The notes below the pieces were generated by a model. It searched no databases, was not told the DNA's origin, and was given only the letters and a program-made list of their open reading frames with translations. A program made the translations under genes and the position numbers. DNA of 5,831 nt from JAEHDI01 sp035455185. Its GTDB lineage: Bacteria; Acidobacteriota; Terriglobia; Bryobacterales; Bryobacteraceae. Positions 1 through 5,459 of this stretch are shown here, one piece after another. The DNA is taken from positions 1 to 5,831 of the forward strand of contig DATIFQ010000098.1 of the NCBI GenBank assembly GCA_035455185.1, read 5' to 3'. The number at the start of each line of letters is the position of its first letter. Position 1 is the first letter of the stretch.

Positions 1-48
1 AGGGAGCTTCGAAGCCTCATCAAAAGCCTTCTCGAGAACCTTAGTCAT
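1..48 (-). CDS. Start of a small antitoxin-like protein (partial, runs off the left edge)
   Basis: An ATG at 48 opens a frame that stays open to the window edge and reads MTKVLEKAFDEASKLP. This opening resembles short proteins of about 70-90 residues that commonly sit beside RelE/ParE- or HicA-like toxins (typically MTK-LEKAF-EASKLPE). It is the first ORF after the crossover core of attC1, about 48 bases in, which is where a cassette gene normally starts. No strong ribosome binding site is seen upstream. Only 16 codons are visible, so the assignment rests on recalled resemblance of the N terminus and function remains inferred. Confidence 0.45.
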   Translation of the reverse strand, partial: MTKVLEKAFDEASKLP

Positions 49-95
49 GACCGGGCAATTCTACCGTCTCGCCACCGTATCTCGCTAAGAGTGCC

Positions 96-183
96 GCCGA
101 ACGGTCGGGCCTTCAGCGGCGAGCCGAGCGAGCACAGCGAGCGGCCCGAGGAGCGGCGAGTCCGCTGCAACGTCATGTTAGGC
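96..183 (-). other. attC: attC1 recombination site (88 bp)
   Basis: The left core is GCCGAAC (96-102) and the right core GTTAGGC (177-183). Inner arms are TTCAGCGG (about 111-118) and CCGCTGCAAC (about 162-171). It is a shorter relative of attC2, attC4 and attC6, lacking about 9 bases in the variable central part. The left core, which is the crossover half-site on the - strand (GTTCGGC), departs from the GTTRRRY consensus at its fourth base. Confidence 0.82.
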
Positions 184-198
184 CGCGCCCCGGTCAGC

Positions 199-227
199 TT
201 GACAATATGTCAGTCCTGACATATTGT
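199..227 (+). promoter_or_regulatory. higBA promoter with overlapping 26-bp perfect inverted-repeat operator
   Basis: A consensus -35 box TTGACA (199-204) is followed after exactly 17 bases by TATTGT (222-227), a 4/6 match to the -10 consensus. Positions 202-227 form a perfect inverted repeat, ACAATATGTCAG / CTGACATATTGT, with a 2-base centre. The palindrome covers the end of the -35, the spacer and the -10, so a dimeric repressor bound there would block RNA polymerase. The HTH antitoxin encoded downstream is the obvious candidate for autorepression. Transcription would start near 234, only about 5 bases before the ATG at 239, giving an almost leaderless message. Confidence 0.8.
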
Positions 228-238
228 GCTACCGGCGT

Positions 239-566
239 ATGGAGAAGCCGCTGGCATGGCTACGAGGAGATCAAGACTCCTCCGTTCTCTACCGGTGCTC
301 GGATCGAGGCTGGATACCTCCTGCGAAGGATTCAGCAGGGCGAGAAGCTCTCGCTTCCACACTCTCGACCTATGCCAGCCATCGGCCCTCGTTGCCACGA
401 GCTTCGGCTTCGGGATCGCGAGCACACCTGGCGAATCATCTACCGGGTCGATCCCGACTGCATTCTGATCTTGGAGATCTTCGACAAGAAAACAACTGCG
501 ACGCCCAAGAGCGTGATTGACGATTGTCGGCGGCGGTTGAGACATTACGACGAGCACGGGAGGTGA
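239..566 (+). CDS. higB: RelE/HigB-family (Gp49-like) toxin, reading frame disrupted near the N terminus
   Basis: The main frame (267-566) encodes a RelE/HigB-superfamily toxin of the phage Gp49-like type, which acts as an mRNA interferase in related systems. It contains EIKTPPFS, EAGYLLRRIQQGE, LPHSRPMPAIG, HELRLRD, WRIIYRVD and a C-terminal KKTTATPKSVIDDCRRRL. The family's usual N terminus (M-KPL-WL-GEIK) appears as MEKPLAWLRG starting at the ATG at 239, but in another frame. The two frames meet around 263-269 (cgaggagatc), consistent with loss of two bases from a GA repeat or gain of one. Joining them gives about 108 residues, the normal length. The main frame is open from an ATG at 207, but that codon lies inside the operator, upstream of the expected transcript start, and its first 19 residues do not look like the family. 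The toxin is therefore probably inactive, or the shift is a sequence error. The partner antitoxin gene begins 3 bases after the stop. Confidence 0.8.
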
Positions 567-569
567 CCG

Positions 570-902
570 ATGAGGAGCGCGAAGAGGAAGAAACTTGAAG
601 CCGCGGGTTGGCAGATCGGTACGGCCGCTCAACTTCTCGGGCTGTCCAAGCAGGAGACCGAGTTGGTCGAGCTCAGACTTGCCCTCGCTCGAGGTCTGCG
701 GCTGCGACGCGAGGCCCGCCACCTCACCCAGGCTAGTCTCGCCAAGCTGATCGGATCCAGCCAGTCCCGCGTTGCCAAGATGGAAGCCGCCGACTCCAGC
801 GTCGCATTCGATCTGCTCCTGCGCTCCTTGGTCGCCACCGGTGCGACTCGGCGGGAACTCGCCAGGATCATCCAGCGCCCGACCTCGTCTAGCGCGGCCT
901 AA
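570..902 (+). CDS. higA: XRE-family HTH antitoxin (HigA-like)
   Basis: This is a 110-residue antitoxin and DNA-binding repressor partnering the upstream RelE/HigB-like toxin. A helix-turn-helix of the XRE/Cro type lies at about residues 50-75 (LTQASLAKLIGSSQSRVAKM). The N-terminal part is basic and helical (RSAKRKKLEAAGW), and the region after the HTH (DLLLRSLVATGATRRELARI) is typical of antitoxins that neutralise this toxin type. The ATG at 570 has a strong ribosome binding site, GGGAGGTG, inside the last toxin codons, so translation is probably coupled. The frame is intact, unlike the toxin's. The TAA stop (900-902) lies inside the GCCTAAC core of attC2. It probably autorepresses through the palindrome at 202-227. 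Confidence 0.9.
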   Translation: MRSAKRKKLEAAGWQIGTAAQLLGLSKQETELVELRLALARGLRLRREARHLTQASLAKLIGSSQSRVAKMEAADSSVAFDLLLRSLVATGATRRELARIIQRPTSSSAA

Positions 903-993
903 CAGCTTGCGGCTCAGCGGCGAGCCGAGCGAGCAAAGCGAGCGGCCCGAGCGAAAGCGAGGGCGGCGAGGCCGCTGCAACGCCATGTTGGGC
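897..993 (-). other. attC: attC2 recombination site (97 bp)
   Basis: Cores are GCCTAAC (897-903) and GTTGGGC (987-993), with inner arms CTCAGCGG and CCGCTGCAAC. The 57 bases from the inner left arm through the purine-rich GAGCGA/AAAGCGAG centre are identical to those of attC4. The site supplies the stop codon of the HigA-like gene on the + strand, and its crossover core on the - strand is GTTAGGC. Confidence 0.88.
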
Positions 994-1004
994 CGAATCG
1001 CCGA

Positions 1005-1883
1005 TTACCGAACGAACGAGAACGTAAACGGAGTTATGGGCGGGAGCTGATTCGCCAGCACGGCAATGTAGCTGAAGGTGGGTTGATCGGCATTGATAAC
1101 GGCGTAGTTGACCGATGCTGTCGTATTCAGGGCCGTGCAACCGGGGACTGTATCGGGAGAAAACGACGGTCCAGCAACCTGGATGATCGTCTTGGCCGGG
1201 ACCGAGATCAGACGGCGGTCCAGGAGGCGATCGTCGCAGCCGCGGCGCAGTTCCACGAACGCGGACGCCGTGCTGGTTCCAGCGTTGTAAATCCCCACGT
1301 TCGTCCGGCGGCCGCCGAACTTTTCCGACTCACCGAGGTCCGCAGAAAGCAGAATTTGAGGAACTCCCGCAGGCACGAGCTGCCGGACTATCGGCAATGC
1401 CGGCCCCGCGAACAACGTCGTTGGTCCGGGGTCCGGACCGCAATACTCGGGGTTGGGAGTCCTGATCAGCGCGAGCGCCCGGCTGCTGACCGTGACTCCT
1501 CGTGGTACGTCGAGATGAACTGCCCAGAGTTGTGTTCTCCGATCCGGCGCCCAACTACTGATTTCCGAGTTGAGCGAACCGTACCCGGACCTCGTGACGT
1601 GCGGAGGAATTACGAGTGGAACGGAATTGGTCGAGCCACCGTTGCTCGTCTCGAGTGCCTGAACCGACAACGGGGCGTCGGTGGCGTTATGGAAAACCAG
1701 ATCGTCGTACCAGATTATCCCGCCGCACGGCGGATATACGTATCCGCCGAACGCGCCGAATTGCACAACCCAGGCGTCCTCAGCCTGCACCGACCCGGCG
1801 CCAAGCACGATGCCAACGCGCATTAGGACAAACGGCGTCAACCTTAGTGCCGTACGCTGTCTCTCACCCGGGAAGCGGCCCAA
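1005..1883 (-). CDS. Secreted beta-rich protein of unknown function
   Basis: I do not recognise a named family. The frame encodes up to 292 residues. A signal peptide is likely: a basic stretch (GERQRTALR), a hydrophobic core (LTPFVLMRVGIVLGAG) and a cleavage site after SVQA, before EDAW. The mature part is rich in V, T, S, G and P with alternating hydrophobics, as in beta-sandwich domains. The C-terminal third (RRTNVGIYNAG..., VPAKTIIQVAG, NADQPTFSYIAVLAN) resembles a repeat seen in secreted proteins of Acidobacteria and similar soil bacteria. Four cysteines in the mature part (contexts YPPCGG, PEYCGP, RRGCDD, VPGCTA) could form two disulfides. The start is uncertain. A TTG at 1883 gives a full signal peptide and is the first base of the cassette, while the ATG at 1823 leaves only a 14-residue one. 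The stop lies 11 bases from attC2. No promoter is evident. Confidence 0.72.
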   Translation of the reverse strand: MGRFPGERQRTALRLTPFVLMRVGIVLGAGSVQAEDAWVVQFGAFGGYVYPPCGGIIWYDDLVFHNATDAPLSVQALETSNGGSTNSVPLVIPPHVTRSGYGSLNSEISSWAPDRRTQLWAVHLDVPRGVTVSSRALALIRTPNPEYCGPDPGPTTLFAGPALPIVRQLVPAGVPQILLSADLGESEKFGGRRTNVGIYNAGTSTASAFVELRRGCDDRLLDRRLISVPAKTIIQVAGPSFSPDTVPGCTALNTTASVNYAVINADQPTFSYIAVLANQLPPITPFTFSFVR

Positions 1884-1941
1884 CGCTCCGGTTCAGCGGC
1901 GGACCGCGCAGCGGACCGTCCGCTGCAACCGGTTGTTAGAC
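1878..1941 (-). other. attC: attC3 recombination site (64 bp, short type)
   Basis: Cores are GCCCAAC (1878-1884) and GTTAGAC (1935-1941). Inner arms are GTTCAGCGG and CCGCTGCAAC. Unlike the 88-97 bp sites it lacks the GAGCGA-rich centre and has a compact stem (near-complementary CGGACCGC and GCGGTCCG-type segments) with a very short loop, closer to the classical attC form. Confidence 0.85.
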
Positions 1942-2003
1942 CGCAGTTGGACCTAGCCAAAGACCACATTCCTGCGGCAATGACCTTCCTGAGAGCCGCG
2001 AGA

Positions 2004-2534
2004 TTAAGCAGGAACATAGGTCAACCGGATCACAGCCTCGTCAATCCGGTCATTAGCTATAAAACGGAGCGGCGGCCGGGGTCCGGCGAAATATGGCTTG
2101 CCGTGACCAAGGATGACGGGATGCAGGTAGATTCGATATTCATCGATCAGGCCAAGCTTGGTTAGGCTGTGCGCCAAGTCCGGGCCAGCAACTTCGATCT
2201 CCCCGTCGCGTTCGGCCTTTATCTCGCGGATCGCGCCCTCAAGATCTCGCTCAACAAGCTCGGCGTTGGGGCCGACCGCCTTCAACGAGCGCGAGACGAC
2301 CCATTTCGGCTGGTTCCGCCACGCCGCCGCGAAGGCGTGTTCCTCCGCATTCCATTCAGGATGGTCGTCGTCCCAGTAACGCATGACCTCATACATTCGG
2401 CGGCCGTACACACTGCCCGCCTGCCCCTGAGCTTCCTCGATGAAGTGGCGAAATAGCGTGGGGCTTGGCGCAAACGCCATATGGTCGACGTACCCGTCCA
2501 GGGACTGATTCATTCCGAACACGAGCTTAGCCAT
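2004..2534 (-). CDS. RibD C-terminal / dihydrofolate-reductase-superfamily protein
   Basis: This 176-residue protein has the single-domain RibD-C fold shared with dihydrofolate reductases, as in the uncharacterised YwjB/YyaP-like group. Family marks are the N-terminal strand and SLDGYV (residues 1-16), YGRRMYEVM (43-51), the strand KWVVSRSL (77-84), VAGPDLAHSLTKLGLIDEY (115-133) and the C-terminal HPVILGHGKPYF (138-149). Members are presumed NAD(P)H-dependent reductases, and the substrate is unknown here. It is not one of the classical dfrA or dfrB trimethoprim-resistance cassettes. The ATG at 2534 has a good ribosome binding site (AGGAAGAGG) about 5 bases upstream. The start lies 40 bases after the attC4 crossover core. 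No convincing promoter is seen in that leader, so expression may need read-through. Confidence 0.9.
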   Translation of the reverse strand: MAKLVFGMNQSLDGYVDHMAFAPSPTLFRHFIEEAQGQAGSVYGRRMYEVMRYWDDDHPEWNAEEHAFAAAWRNQPKWVVSRSLKAVGPNAELVERDLEGAIREIKAERDGEIEVAGPDLAHSLTKLGLIDEYRIYLHPVILGHGKPYFAGPRPPLRFIANDRIDEAVIRLTYVPA

Positions 2535-2574
2535 GTCCTCTTCCTTTTCTTGCGCGCGGGACGTGTTTCCTGCG

Positions 2575-2671
2575 GTCTAACGGTCGGGCGTTCAGCGGCG
2601 AGCCGAGCGAGCAAAGCGAGCGGCCCGAGCGAAAGCGAGGGCGGCGAGTCCGCTGCAACGCCATGTTAGGC
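2575..2671 (-). other. attC: attC4 recombination site (97 bp)
   Basis: Cores are GTCTAAC (2575-2581) and GTTAGGC (2665-2671), with inner arms GTTCAGCGG and CCGCTGCAAC. Its 57-base central block is identical to that of attC2. The right-hand core contains the stop codon of the antitoxin gene that follows on the - strand. Confidence 0.9.
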
Positions 2672-2950
2672 GCCCTTTGATAGCTCGTGCTCCAGCCGTT
2701 CAGCCAGAAACTGTTTGAGCAGCGACTGATACGGGATATCACGTTTGTTCGCCAGGACCTTGAGGTGACGGATCATCGACTCGGGCAAACGAAGGGAAAT
2801 CGTGCGTAGAGTCGGACGCAGGCTAGGGAAGGTCCTACGCTGAGCAGAAGCCCAATCGACAAAATCGACGGAGTCGTGCTCAGCCCAGAACTTTCGCTCC
2901 TGCTCCTCCGTCTCGAACTTCGGAAGCCGCTTACGCTTTGCTTTGCTCAT
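2666..2950 (-). CDS. brnA: CopG/BrnA-type ribbon-helix-helix antitoxin
   Basis: This 94-residue antitoxin partners BrnT. Its N-terminal half matches the antitoxin signature of this group (RLPKFETEEQERKFWAEHDS, then VDWASAQ, residues 9-36). The C-terminal half is a ribbon-helix-helix DNA-binding module (RTISLRLPESMIRHLKVLA, about 49-67, then a second helix with PYQSLLKQFLAERL). It fits the CopG-type antitoxin family usually found behind BrnT. The ATG at 2950 lies inside the toxin gene, a 20-base overlap that implies translational coupling. The TAA stop (2668-2666) falls in the attC4 core, so the last codons and stop are built from recombination-site sequence. It likely binds the palindrome at 3247-3265 to repress the operon. 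Confidence 0.88.
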   Translation of the reverse strand: MSKAKRKRLPKFETEEQERKFWAEHDSVDFVDWASAQRRTFPSLRPTLRTISLRLPESMIRHLKVLANKRDIPYQSLLKQFLAERLEHELSKGA

Positions 2951-3236
2951 AGGCTTGGCGTTCCCTTCGAGTCATGTCTCGCGCCGAGATTATTCGGATG
3001 AGCGACCCACGAACGGTAAAGCTAATGAAGAGTCGCCGATCAGAGTCCGATTGCCCCAGCGCTTGGTAGCGAGCCTCGCCAACCGAGTGCTCGCGATCGG
3101 GCGATACGACGAGAGGCTCGTTGAAAAAGACCTCCTCGGCCTCCCAGAACGCGACACGATGCCGTTCCCAGTTCTTCTCAAGATTCCCCTCATCCCAATC
3201 AAAGCCGGTGCAGCCCTCGAGGGAGTCGCCTGCCAC
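2931..3236 (-). CDS. brnT: BrnT-family ribonuclease toxin
   Basis: BrnT is a RelE-fold RNase toxin that inhibits translation when free of its antitoxin. The 101-residue product shows the family marks in order: FDWDEGNLEKNWERHRV (12-28), F-EAEEVFFNEPLVV (30-44), D-EHSVGEARYQALGQSD (47-64), LFISFTVRG (69-77) and the C-terminal RIISARDMTRRERQAYE (81-97), all intact. The start is a GTG at 3236. An ATG at 3240 is out of frame. About 10 extra N-terminal residues precede the usual FDWDEGN start. A promoter and palindrome lie immediately upstream, so the message may be nearly leaderless. The gene overlaps the antitoxin gene by 20 bases, in the usual toxin-first order. Confidence 0.93.
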   Translation of the reverse strand: MAGDSLEGCTGFDWDEGNLEKNWERHRVAFWEAEEVFFNEPLVVSPDREHSVGEARYQALGQSDSDRRLFISFTVRGSLIRIISARDMTRRERQAYEQSKA

Positions 3237-3245
3237 TCATCACTG

Positions 3246-3274
3246 AGTATATATCAGAGATATACGGCGCGCAA
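3246..3274 (-). promoter_or_regulatory. brnT operon promoter with 19-bp palindromic operator
   Basis: On the - strand, TTGCGC (3274-3269) and TATACT (3251-3246) are separated by exactly 17 bases and resemble -35 and -10 boxes (3/6 and 5/6 matches). A near-perfect 19-base palindrome at 3247-3265, with outer arms GTATAT and ATATAC and 8 of 9 base pairs matching, overlaps the -10 and spacer. This AT-rich palindrome is an obvious binding site for a ribbon-helix-helix repressor such as the antitoxin of this operon. The predicted transcript would begin within a few bases of the GTG start at 3236. The element lies inside the cassette, between the attC5 core and the gene, so it travels with the cassette. 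Confidence 0.68.
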
Positions 3275-3280
3275 CCGGGC

Positions 3281-3356
3281 ACCTAACGGGTGGCGCGTCA
3301 GCGGCGCGCGAAGAGCCGAAGGCGATGAGCGAGCCCGCTGCACGCGCGTGTTAGGC
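3281..3356 (-). other. attC: attC5 recombination site (76 bp)
   Basis: Cores are ACCTAAC (3281-3287) and GTTAGGC (3350-3356). Inner arms are GTCAGCGG and CCGCTGCAC. The centre (GCGCGCGAAGAGCCGAAGGCGATGAGCG region) differs from the GAGCGA-type centre of attC1, 2, 4 and 6, so this is a third attC subtype in the array. Confidence 0.85.
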
Positions 3357-3391
3357 GGCTCCATCACGCCACCCATGCCTGCCAAGGTCCG

Positions 3392-5455
3392 TCAAATCGC
3401 CAGTCCAACGTCGCCTTCGAGCACCGATGTCTTCAGCTGCGGGCGCTCTCCGCTCTTCCACAGTACAGCCGTGTGTAATACCCGATACCTGATGGGCCCC
3501 CCGTCCGGTCTTTCGCTACGCGCAATGGGGCGTGGGATGCAGACATACTCGGTGCGCATCTCATCGGCCGACAATTGGACCTTCGCATAACCGTGCCCTC
3601 CAAGATCTACGAACTCGAGGTGCGGAGCGAGATCCGGGTTGGACAGCGACCGTGCGCGCTTGAGGTCGAAGCTCTTTGCATATTCGAAGCACGCACGGAC
3701 GCCGTGCTTCAGCAGCATGTTGAAGGTCCAGGCCGGCTTCGCCCCCGCATCTTTGTCAGCAAGAAACAACGGTCGTAGCGGAGCATCCTTCGGCAGTCTG
3801 TGCTCATAGGCCTCCATCACTCCCGGACTGGCGAGAGACCCACCAACGAAGCTCAACCCGATCGGTTCGAATTTGCCGGGCGGAAGTTCCGCAGTCGCAT
3901 ATCCGGCCCAGAAGCTGTGGCGGTCGCCCGAGACGATGGCGAAGCCTGTGATCTTCGTGTCGCGTACGAGATGGTAGATCTCAGCGCGCTCTGCCCAAGC
4001 TGTGCCGTAATCACCGCCGCCCAGGGCTGCGAACGTGTTGGGAGGCCAGGACTTCTTGGTGAGACCCGCGGGCAGGTTCTGCGGGTCGGCGCGCCAATCC
4101 AGCGCGCCCAGCGAGTTCGCCCAGATTTTCCACACCGCGGTTGAGCTCTTGAGCTTGTCCTTGAACCATGCCTTCTGCTCCGTCCCGAGAATCGTTTGCG
4201 GCGGTGCGCTCTGTTGCGGGTTGGGCACATGTGCATCGTTGAAGCGGATTTCCGGAGGAGGGTTGCCGCCGTTGAAGGCGCGCCCGCCGTCGAGAACCTG
4301 CATCGCCGGCTCAGGAAACATTCCGATGAACTCGTCTCCGCCGAGCTTTTCGAGAGACGGATCGCTGAAGGGATCCGCGCTCCGATAGCTGTGTTGGTCG
4401 GTAATGATCAGGTCCAGGTGCTGACCGTACCGGAGCGCCCTATAGCCCTTGAGACTGTTGATCGCCGTCAGGTTGTTCGGTTCCACCCCCAGCCCATCGC
4501 TATCGAACTTTTTGATGGGTACGTCTTTTACAGATGGTGGATCGAAACGCTCGAGTAACCCGCTCGGCGGAGCGACACGCGCGGGGAGGTATTCGAACCA
4601 AGCCTGATTTGCCGCGACCTTGACGCTCTGGCCAGGCTGCTCGAACTTCCCCGCCTTGACGATGCTTTGCCAACCTTGCCACGAGAATTCGTGGTTGTCC
4701 CAGATCGCGACGAACGGCCAGCGGGCGCGAGCGTCCTGGAGGTCGGGATCGGCGAGATACGCCCTGTAGATGGCCCGGTAGCCGTCGACGGTCAGCGGTA
4801 TGTGGAAGTTTCCGACCTTGTGGTCGTCTGGGATGCGCGCAACCTCATAGATCGTGCGGTCGTAGCGTGTCTTCACCTCGTCGGGATACTCCACCACCTC
4901 ATAGATGAAATCGCCCAGGTGCAGAACGAAGTCGAGCTGTTGGGCGGCGGGAGCGCGTTCATCTTCGTAGATCATCCGGCGATAGGCGTTGAGCTTGCCC
5001 TCATTGACATCCTGACAGCTCACGAATGCGAAGTTCACTGGGCGCGGATCGTTTGGCAACGGTGCAGTGATCGTGCGGCCGACCCGGCTGCCGTTTCCGT
5101 CGGTGTCGGTAAACCGATACCAGTAAGTGCGCGCCGGCTTGAGTCCGCCAATCAGAACGCGCGCGGTCCAGTCCGCGGCGCTTGAGACCGGTGCCTGCGC
5201 GTGCGCGATGACTCGGCGGAATGCCTCATCCTCGGCTACCTCGACGGTCAGGAGCTGGCGTGTGCCCTTGGCAAACGGACGCCTCGTCCACAGGATGACG
5301 CTGTGCGGATCGGGATCGCCCGAGGCGACCCCTTGGGGATAGAGATCACGCCGCTCATGCCAGTGGACACGCGAACCTCGAGCCGGTCCGACCCATGCGA
5401 GCGAAGCACCGATTGCTGCTGCAGCTTTGAGAAAGGATCGGCGGCTAATCTTCAT
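3392..5455 (-). CDS. phoD: PhoD-family alkaline phosphatase/phosphodiesterase, Tat-exported
   Basis: This 687-residue metallophosphatase is predicted to act outside the cytoplasm, releasing phosphate from phosphomono- or diesters. The N terminus has a twin-arginine signal (SRRSFLKAAAAIG, residues 4-16, with a cleavage region near GPARG). A PhoD-type N-terminal beta domain follows (about 38-132, with YPQGVASGDPDP and VILWTRR). The catalytic domain runs from about 140 and carries VSCQD (145-149, with the cysteine expected to bind iron), LHLGDFIYE (178-186), WDNHEF (252-257), DQHSYR (353-358), VSGDRHSFWAG (508-518) and a final GGHGYAKVQL (619-628). The family more often has WDDHE, so N254 is a small departure. 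It is longer than typical PhoD proteins (about 500-580 residues), with extra sequence around 290-425 and 550-610. The ATG at 5455 has GGAG about 7 bases upstream. A possible 35-codon leader ORF ends just before it. It is alone in an unusually large cassette. The exact substrate is not predictable. Confidence 0.95.
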   Translation of the reverse strand: MKISRRSFLKAAAAIGASLAWVGPARGSRVHWHERRDLYPQGVASGDPDPHSVILWTRRPFAKGTRQLLTVEVAEDEAFRRVIAHAQAPVSSAADWTARVLIGGLKPARTYWYRFTDTDGNGSRVGRTITAPLPNDPRPVNFAFVSCQDVNEGKLNAYRRMIYEDERAPAAQQLDFVLHLGDFIYEVVEYPDEVKTRYDRTIYEVARIPDDHKVGNFHIPLTVDGYRAIYRAYLADPDLQDARARWPFVAIWDNHEFSWQGWQSIVKAGKFEQPGQSVKVAANQAWFEYLPARVAPPSGLLERFDPPSVKDVPIKKFDSDGLGVEPNNLTAINSLKGYRALRYGQHLDLIITDQHSYRSADPFSDPSLEKLGGDEFIGMFPEPAMQVLDGGRAFNGGNPPPEIRFNDAHVPNPQQSAPPQTILGTEQKAWFKDKLKSSTAVWKIWANSLGALDWRADPQNLPAGLTKKSWPPNTFAALGGGDYGTAWAERAEIYHLVRDTKITGFAIVSGDRHSFWAGYATAELPPGKFEPIGLSFVGGSLASPGVMEAYEHRLPKDAPLRPLFLADKDAGAKPAWTFNMLLKHGVRACFEYAKSFDLKRARSLSNPDLAPHLEFVDLGGHGYAKVQLSADEMRTEYVCIPRPIARSERPDGGPIRYRVLHTAVLWKSGERPQLKTSVLEGDVGLAI

Positions 5456-5459
5456 CGTC

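Noticed and set aside
210..986. Long - strand frame of 258 codons across attC2 and the higBA genes
   Set aside because: It is antisense to two recognisable toxin-antitoxin genes, and its N terminus is only the translated attC2 repeat. The same arginine-rich peptide comes from attC4 at 2527-2742.
96..993. CRISPR array or tandem repeats suggested by the recurring GAGCGA-rich blocks
   Set aside because: The blocks are hundreds of bases apart with genes between them and are bounded by GCCTAAC and GTTAGGC cores, which fits attC sites and not CRISPR repeats.
1083..1826. + strand frame of 247 codons
   Set aside because: It lies opposite the secreted-protein gene, is very arginine-rich without motifs, and is explained by GC-rich codon bias on the other strand.
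903..1941. Array reading on the + strand, based on higBA ending at attC2 in the usual gene-then-attC order
   Set aside because: The extra inner-arm base and 5-base spacer place L'' on the right of each site, and four of five complete cassettes have - strand genes, so the - strand orientation is favoured.
2943..3590. + strand frame of 215 codons
   Set aside because: It runs across brnT, attC5 and the end of phoD, so it spans a cassette boundary and has no recognisable domain.
4667..5185. + strand frame of 172 codons inside phoD
   Set aside because: It is wholly antisense to conserved PhoD motifs, a typical high-GC shadow frame.
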